NCBI GenBank assembly: GCA_036381125.1
Contig: DASVDK010000007.1
Coordinates: 1 to 9,419, forward strand
Length of the DNA: 9,419 nucleotides
Direction of reading: 5' to 3'
Source: DASVDK01 sp036381125 [NCBI: Thermodesulfobacteriota bacterium]
GTDB lineage: Bacteria > DASVDK01
In this document: one piece after another, positions 5,495 through 9,419 of the stretch
Layout of the letters: every line of letters begins with the position of its first letter
Position numbering within the stretch: position 1 is the first letter of the stretch
The notes under the pieces: generated by a model
Databases searched by the model: none
What the model saw: only the letters and a program-made list of their open reading frames with translations
What the model was told of the DNA's origin: nothing
Made by a program: the position numbers and the translations under genes

Positions 5495-7208
5495 CGGACT
5501 CGGCCTCTCGAGGGTGGAGGGCGTCCCGGCGATCGGCCGGGACGCCCTCATCCAGTACGGCCTCGCGGTGCTGGCGCTGCTGCTCGTGCTCGCCCCGCTC
5601 GTCCCGATCCTCTACCAGTCGCTCCTCGACCGGCCGCTCTACGACGAGGGGGGGCGGCTCACGCTGCAGAACTACGCCAACCTCTTCGCGCACCCGTCGT
5701 TCGGGCGGGTCGTCGCGAACTCACTCGTCTTCGCAGCGATCACGACCGGCATCGCCGTCGTCCTCGGCGTCGCGACGGCCGTGCTCGTCGGCCGCACCGA
5801 CGTGCCGGGGCGCCGCCTCCTCGGCCAGGTCCTCGTCTGGCCCCTCTACGTCTCGCACCTGGTCCTCGCCTTCGGCTGGTTCATCATGTACGGTCCGGCC
5901 GGCTACGTGACGATGCTCGTGTCGGGACTCGCCGGCGAGGCCCCCTGGAACCTCTACTCCATCCCGGGGATGGCGGTCGTCGCCGGCCTTTCCGAAGCGC
6001 CGCTCGTGCACCTCTACTGTCTCGCCTCGGCGACGTCGATCGACGCCTCGCTCGAGGACGCGGCCCGGACGGTCGGGGCCGGCCCCTTCCGGACCCTGTC
6101 GGCGGTCACGGTGCCGCTCATGCGGCCGGCGATCCTGTACAGCCTCATCCTGAGCGTGACCGTCGCCCTCGAGATGCTGGCGATTCCCCTCGTGTTCGGC
6201 GGGCCGGTCGGCATCGAGTTCTTCACCACGTTCCTGTACAACCAGGGCCTCTCGGCGTCGCAGCCGGACTACGGTCTCGTCGGGACCGCGGCGACGCTGC
6301 TCCTCGTCATCGTGACGCTGCTCGTCCTGCTGCAGCGCCGCCTGCTCGGCAACGGCGGCCGATTCGTGACCGTCGGCGGAAAGGCGAGCCGGCCTCGGCT
6401 GTTCCGGCTCGGGTGGCTGCGCTGGCCCTTCTTCGCGTTGCTCCTCCTCTACGTGGCCTTCGGCGTCGTCGCGCCGATCGCGGGCCTGGCCCTCCGGGCG
6501 GTCACGAGCTTCCTCACGCCGTTCATCCCGCCGTGGGAGCTCCTCACGCTCGCGAACGTGAAGATGGTCTTCGCGTACCCGGCCTACGTCCGCTCGATCG
6601 TGAACACGGTGCTGATCGCGCTCGTCGGTGGCGCGGTCGCCACCGCCTTCGTGGCGATGGTCGCCCTCGTGGCGCAGCGCTCGGAGTTCCGGTACCGCGG
6701 GCCGCTCGAGTTCGTGGCCCTCTACCCGCGGGCCGTTCCCGGCCTCATCGCCGGCCTCGGGTTCTTCTGGGGGATCGCCGCGATCCCGATGCTCGGCTGG
6801 CTGCGGAACACGCTCGTCATCCTCGCACTGGCCTATACGATGCGGTACCTGCCGACCGGCTTCGGCGCCGTTGCGCCGATGCTCGTGCAGATCGCGCCCG
6901 ACCTCGACCGGAGCGCCCGAACCGTCGGCGCCGACTGGTGGACGACCTGCCGGCACATCCTGATCAAGCTCCTCAAGCCGGCCCTCGCGTCGTCCTTCGC
7001 CGTGCTCTTCGTCCACTTCTTCAAGGAGTACGTCACCGCCGTGTTCCTCTTCGCGCCCGGCAGCGAGGTCATCGGGACGACCCTGCTCCAGTTCTGGATC
7101 CAGGGGGACACCGGGCCGGTCGCGGCCCTCTCCGTGATCCAGATCGCCATCACGGTCGTATTCGTGTACGCGAGCCGACGCATCCTGGGGATCCGGATCT
7201 ATGCCTGA
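5466..7208 (+). CDS. ABC transporter permease, two fused membrane domains (FbpB-like)
   Basis: This inner-membrane permease of about 580 residues carries two binding-protein-dependent transport domains in one chain, as in ferric (FbpB/AfuB) and related importers. Hydrophobic segments are seen at about 31-50, 86-108, 121-142, 165-187, 222-246, 271-290 and again through 320-345, 378-402, 419-440, 447-465, 506-530 and 551-570, about twelve in all. Each half has the cytoplasmic EAA loop that contacts the ATPase: LEDAARTVGA (196-205) and LDRSARTVGA (480-489), each followed by a conserved Pro. The start is uncertain. No ATG occurs near the N-terminus; TTG 5466 (overlapping the binding-protein gene, with GGAAGAAG 4 nt upstream), TTG 5484 and GTG 5514 are possible. 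All precede the first membrane segment. The C-terminus overlaps the ATPase gene by 8 nt. Confidence 0.9.
   Translation: MASRSPLASSGLGLSRVEGVPAIGRDALIQYGLAVLALLLVLAPLVPILYQSLLDRPLYDEGGRLTLQNYANLFAHPSFGRVVANSLVFAAITTGIAVVLGVATAVLVGRTDVPGRRLLGQVLVWPLYVSHLVLAFGWFIMYGPAGYVTMLVSGLAGEAPWNLYSIPGMAVVAGLSEAPLVHLYCLASATSIDASLEDAARTVGAGPFRTLSAVTVPLMRPAILYSLILSVTVALEMLAIPLVFGGPVGIEFFTTFLYNQGLSASQPDYGLVGTAATLLLVIVTLLVLLQRRLLGNGGRFVTVGGKASRPRLFRLGWLRWPFFALLLLYVAFGVVAPIAGLALRAVTSFLTPFIPPWELLTLANVKMVFAYPAYVRSIVNTVLIALVGGAVATAFVAMVALVAQRSEFRYRGPLEFVALYPRAVPGLIAGLGFFWGIAAIPMLGWLRNTLVILALAYTMRYLPTGFGAVAPMLVQIAPDLDRSARTVGADWWTTCRHILIKLLKPALASSFAVLFVHFFKEYVTAVFLFAPGSEVIGTTLLQFWIQGDTGPVAALSVIQIAITVVFVYASRRILGIRIYA
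5517..5549 (+). promoter_or_regulatory. Perfect 14-bp stem-loop at the binding-protein/permease junction
   Basis: GAGGGCGTCCCGGC (5517-5530) pairs with GCCGGGACGCCCTC (5536-5549) around the 5-nt loop GATCG. It begins 41 nt after the binding-protein stop and directly follows the GTG at 5514. No T-run follows, so it is not a standard terminator. Stem-loops after binding-protein genes in importer operons are known to protect the upstream mRNA or limit permease expression, which keeps the binding protein in excess; that role here is inferred. It is also coding, for EGVPAIGRDAL of the permease. Confidence 0.7.
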
Positions 7209-8319
7209 GCTGGTGGTCGAAGGTCTCACCAAGCGGTTCCGCGACGTGGTCGCCGTCGACCGCGTGAGCTTGACCGTCAAGGACGGCGAGTTCGTCACGC
7301 TCCTCGGGCCCTCCGGCTGCGGGAAGTCGACGACGCTTGCCGCCATCGCCGGGCTCGATCGGTCCGACGAGGGGCAGATCCGGGTCGGCGACGCCGTCTT
7401 CTTCGACTCCGCCACGGGGCGCTTCCTGCCGCCGGAGCGCCGCAACTGCGGCCTGGTGTTCCAGTCGTACGCCCTCTGGCCGCACATGACCGTCTACGAG
7501 AACCTCGCCTTCCCGCTCAAGCTCCGGAAGGTGCCCGCGGCCGAGCAGCGCGCCAGGATCGCGGAGGTCCTGCACCTCGTCGAGATGGAGGCGTACGCGG
7601 CGCGGCATCCTCACCAGCTTTCGGGCGGGCAGCAGCAGCGGGTCGCCCTCGCCAGGACGCTCGTCTACCGGCCGGCGATCCTGCTCCTCGACGAGCCGCT
7701 GTCGAACCTCGACGCGAAGCTGCGCGAGCGCGCCCGGTCCTGGCTCTCCCGGGTGCAGAGCCGGGTGGGGATCACGACCGTGTACGTCACGCACGACCAG
7801 ATCGAGGCGCTCACCCTCTCTGATCGGATCGCGGTGATGCGCAGCGGGCGTATCGTTCAGATGGGGACGCCCAAGGCCGTCTACGAGACGCCGGCCGACC
7901 CCTTCGTGGCCGACTTCATCGGGACGAGCAGCTTCTTCCGCGGCGTGACCGAGTCGGTCGGCGGCGGGGGGGAAGCGGTGACCGTGCGCCTCGAGAGCGG
8001 CCGGCCGCTCGTCGTCAGGAGCCCGCGGCCCGTCACCCCGGGCACGGCGGTCGTCGTCGCCGTCCGGCCGGAGAAGGTCCGCCTCCTCGACGCCAGGGCG
8101 GCCGACGCCGGGACCGAGCCGAACCTCCTCGAGGCGCGCGTTGCCGAGCGGAGCTACGTCGGGGCCCGGTACCAGTACCAGCTCGAGGTTGCGGGAGGCG
8201 TCCTCCGTGTCGACGCGCCGACCGAGCTCGCGCAGCCCACCGTCTGGGTCTCGATCCCGCCGGAGGGCTGCGCCGTGTTCACGCAGGACGGGGTTGCCGC
8301 TCAGGAGATGCCGCGGTGA
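7201..8319 (+). CDS. ABC transporter ATP-binding protein, FbpC/PotA-type
   Basis: This 372-residue ATPase powers the preceding permease from the cytoplasm. The motifs are Walker A GPSGCGKST (36-44), Q-loop Gln88 in VFQSYALWPHMTV, signature LSGGQQQ (140-146), Walker B ILLLDEP with Glu165, D-loop SNLDAKLR and switch His198 in VTHDQ. After about residue 240 comes a C-terminal beta-rich region (about 130 residues, with VRPEKVRLL near 280) that matches the TOBE-like regulatory domain of FbpC/PotA/UgpC-class ATPases. The ATG at 7201 overlaps the permease stop by 8 nt, so the two are probably coupled. The 3' end overlaps the CoA-transferase GTG by 4 nt. The family name usually implies ferric iron, spermidine or phosphonate, but the ATPase itself does not determine the ligand. 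Confidence 0.95.
   Translation: MPELVVEGLTKRFRDVVAVDRVSLTVKDGEFVTLLGPSGCGKSTTLAAIAGLDRSDEGQIRVGDAVFFDSATGRFLPPERRNCGLVFQSYALWPHMTVYENLAFPLKLRKVPAAEQRARIAEVLHLVEMEAYAARHPHQLSGGQQQRVALARTLVYRPAILLLDEPLSNLDAKLRERARSWLSRVQSRVGITTVYVTHDQIEALTLSDRIAVMRSGRIVQMGTPKAVYETPADPFVADFIGTSSFFRGVTESVGGGGEAVTVRLESGRPLVVRSPRPVTPGTAVVVAVRPEKVRLLDARAADAGTEPNLLEARVAERSYVGARYQYQLEVAGGVLRVDAPTELAQPTVWVSIPPEGCAVFTQDGVAAQEMPR
8303..8307 (+). promoter_or_regulatory. Ribosome binding site that sets the CoA-transferase start
   Basis: AGGAG inside the end of the ATPase gene lies 8 nt before the GTG at 8316. Together with the GTGA overlap it favours this GTG over any later in-frame codon; the conserved opening LDGVRILDLSRL follows after eleven residues. 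Confidence 0.6.
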
Positions 8320-9419
8320 GGACGTTCGTCCCCGATGCCGAGTGCCCGCTCGACGGCGTTCGGATTCTCGACCTCTCCCGCCTCGTCGCGGGCAACATGC
8401 TGAGCCTCGTCCTCGCCGACTTCGGGGCCGAGGTGATCAAGATCGAGGAGCCGGGACGGGGCGACCCGCTGCGCGACTGGCGGGTGAAGGGCGTGAGCGT
8501 CCATTGGAAGGTGTACGGGCGGAACAAGAAGAGCGTGAGGCTCGATCTCCGCAAGCCCGCGGGTCGCGACATCCTCCTGCGGCTCGTGGACGGCGCCGAC
8601 GTGCTCCTCGAGAACTTCCGGCCGGGGACGCTCGAGCGGATGGGGCTCGGCCCGGAGGTCCTCCTCGGGCGCAACCCGAAGCTCGTCGTCGTGCGGGTGT
8701 CCGGCTGGGGCCAGGACGGCCCCTACGCGCACCGGCCCGGCTTCGGCACGCTCGTCGAGGGGATGTCCGGCTTCGCCGCCATGAACGGCTTCGAGGACCG
8801 GCCGCCGGTGCTGCCGCCTCTGTCGCTCGCCGACATGGTGGCCGGTCTCTACGGGGCGTCGGCCGTCCTGATCGCGCTGCGGGCGCGAGACCTTCGGGGG
8901 AAGGGCGGGCAGGTGATCGACCTGCCGCTGCTCGACCCGCTGATCTCGATCCTCGGTCCGGAGGCGGCGATCTACAAGCTGACCGGCCGGATCAAGAAGC
9001 GGGTCGGGAGCCGCTCGAACACCGCCGCCCCCCGCAACGTGTACGCCACGAAGGACGGCCGGTGGCTCGCCATCTCCGCGTCCATGCAGGTGATGGCCGA
9101 GCGGCTCTTGCGCGCCATCGGCCGAGCCGACCTGATCGACGACCCGAGGTTCCGTACCAACGCCGACCGCCTGCAGCACGCCGACGAGCTCGACGCCATC
9201 GTGGGGGCGAAGATCGCGGAGCGGACGCTCGCCGAGAACCTCGCCTTCTTCGAGGAGGCCGGCGTCACCGCCGGGCCGGTCTACGACGTGGCGCAGCTCC
9301 TCGAGGACCCGCACGTCCGCGCCCGCGAGGTGATCACGGAGCTGCCCGACGCCGAGATGGGCAGCGTGCCGATGCACAATATCATCCCGCGGTTGTCGGC
9401 CACGCCCGGCGCGATTCGC
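8316..9419 (+). CDS. CaiB/BaiF family (class III) CoA-transferase, 3' end cut by window
   Basis: The frame is open for 368 codons to the end of the window; family members are usually about 400 residues, so little is missing. These enzymes move CoA between carboxylic acids through a mixed anhydride on an Asp. The call rests on the N-terminal LDGVRILDLSRLVAGNMLS (12-30), LADFGAEVIKIEEPGRGDPLR (33-53), GRNKKSVRLDL (68-78), ADVLLENFRPGTLERMGLG (94-112), SGWGQDGPYAHRPGFG (129-144), and the catalytic Asp173 in LSLADMVAGLYGA. The C-terminal part (TKDGRWLAIS, DPRFRTNADR, AGVTAGPVYD, DPHVRAREV) is also typical. It starts with a GTG overlapping the ATPase stop (GTGA) and is therefore the last visible gene of the importer unit. 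This suggests that the imported compound, or its product, is an acid that becomes a CoA thioester; acceptor and donor are unknown. Confidence 0.94.
   Translation, partial: MRTFVPDAECPLDGVRILDLSRLVAGNMLSLVLADFGAEVIKIEEPGRGDPLRDWRVKGVSVHWKVYGRNKKSVRLDLRKPAGRDILLRLVDGADVLLENFRPGTLERMGLGPEVLLGRNPKLVVVRVSGWGQDGPYAHRPGFGTLVEGMSGFAAMNGFEDRPPVLPPLSLADMVAGLYGASAVLIALRARDLRGKGGQVIDLPLLDPLISILGPEAAIYKLTGRIKKRVGSRSNTAAPRNVYATKDGRWLAISASMQVMAERLLRAIGRADLIDDPRFRTNADRLQHADELDAIVGAKIAERTLAENLAFFEEAGVTAGPVYDVAQLLEDPHVRAREVITELPDAEMGSVPMHNIIPRLSATPGAIR

Noticed and set aside
1871-5551. A 1226-codon open frame on the minus strand across five genes
   Set aside because: It is rich in Arg, Glu, Asp, Val and Gly with no recognisable domain and mirrors the third-position GC bias of the + strand genes, all of which have intact motifs. 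It is a shadow frame.
5721-7487. A 588-codon minus-strand open frame opposite the permease
   Set aside because: The composition is highly charged and repetitive in Arg/Glu/Asp, as expected for the complement of hydrophobic membrane-segment codons. No motif is seen, and the + strand permease is clear.
8301-9377. A 358-codon minus-strand open frame opposite the CoA-transferase
   Set aside because: The + strand frame shows the full CaiB motif series including the catalytic Asp; the minus frame has no recognisable family.

Overview
This is a GC-rich, gene-dense bacterial window with nine genes, all on the + strand. Seven are complete and two are cut by the window ends. There is no gap over 200 bp and no RNA gene, CRISPR array, transposase or integrase. 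Most junctions are overlaps or gaps of a few bases, which points to two polycistronic units. The lineage cannot be fixed from the sequence. The substrate-binding protein has a Sec signal peptide without a lipobox cysteine, which fits a free periplasmic protein of a diderm (Gram-negative type) cell. The mix of ABC importers, CoA-transferase and diverse hydrolases suits a metabolically versatile, probably soil or sediment, heterotroph.

Unit 1 (1-4174): the tail of a LivG-type ATPase and a complete LivF-type ATPase of a branched-chain amino acid/carboxylate (HAAT family) importer. These are followed by a 3-hydroxyisobutyrate-dehydrogenase-like oxidoreductase, a metallo-beta-lactamase-fold hydrolase of the N-acyl-homoserine-lactonase type, a carboxymuconolactone-decarboxylase-family protein and a nitrilase. 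The last two overlap by 4 nt and form a coupled pair. A 94-bp gap with a 10-bp hairpin separates the lactonase-like gene from that pair.

Boundary (4175-4360): a 186-bp gap holds the only convincing promoter seen (TTGACA, 18 bp, TAAGAT). An AT-rich perfect dyad (TTTCCAA-AATC-TTGGAAA) lies just downstream of it and looks like an operator.

Unit 2 (4361-9419, continuing past the window): a periplasmic binding protein, a double-domain permease and an ATPase of the ferric-iron/spermidine/phosphonate-like ABC class, then a class III (CaiB/BaiF) CoA-transferase overlapping the ATPase by 4 nt. The binding protein/permease junction has an imperfect 18-bp tandem repeat across the stop codon and, 23 bp downstream of it, a perfect 14-bp stem-loop.

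Working picture (inference): this is a carboxylic-acid/nitrile catabolic neighbourhood with two importers of different families. The nitrilase would release carboxylate and ammonia, the dehydrogenase and lactone/decarboxylase-type enzymes would process hydroxy-acid or lactone intermediates, and the CoA-transferase would activate an imported or generated acid. No specific substrate can be named from sequence alone.
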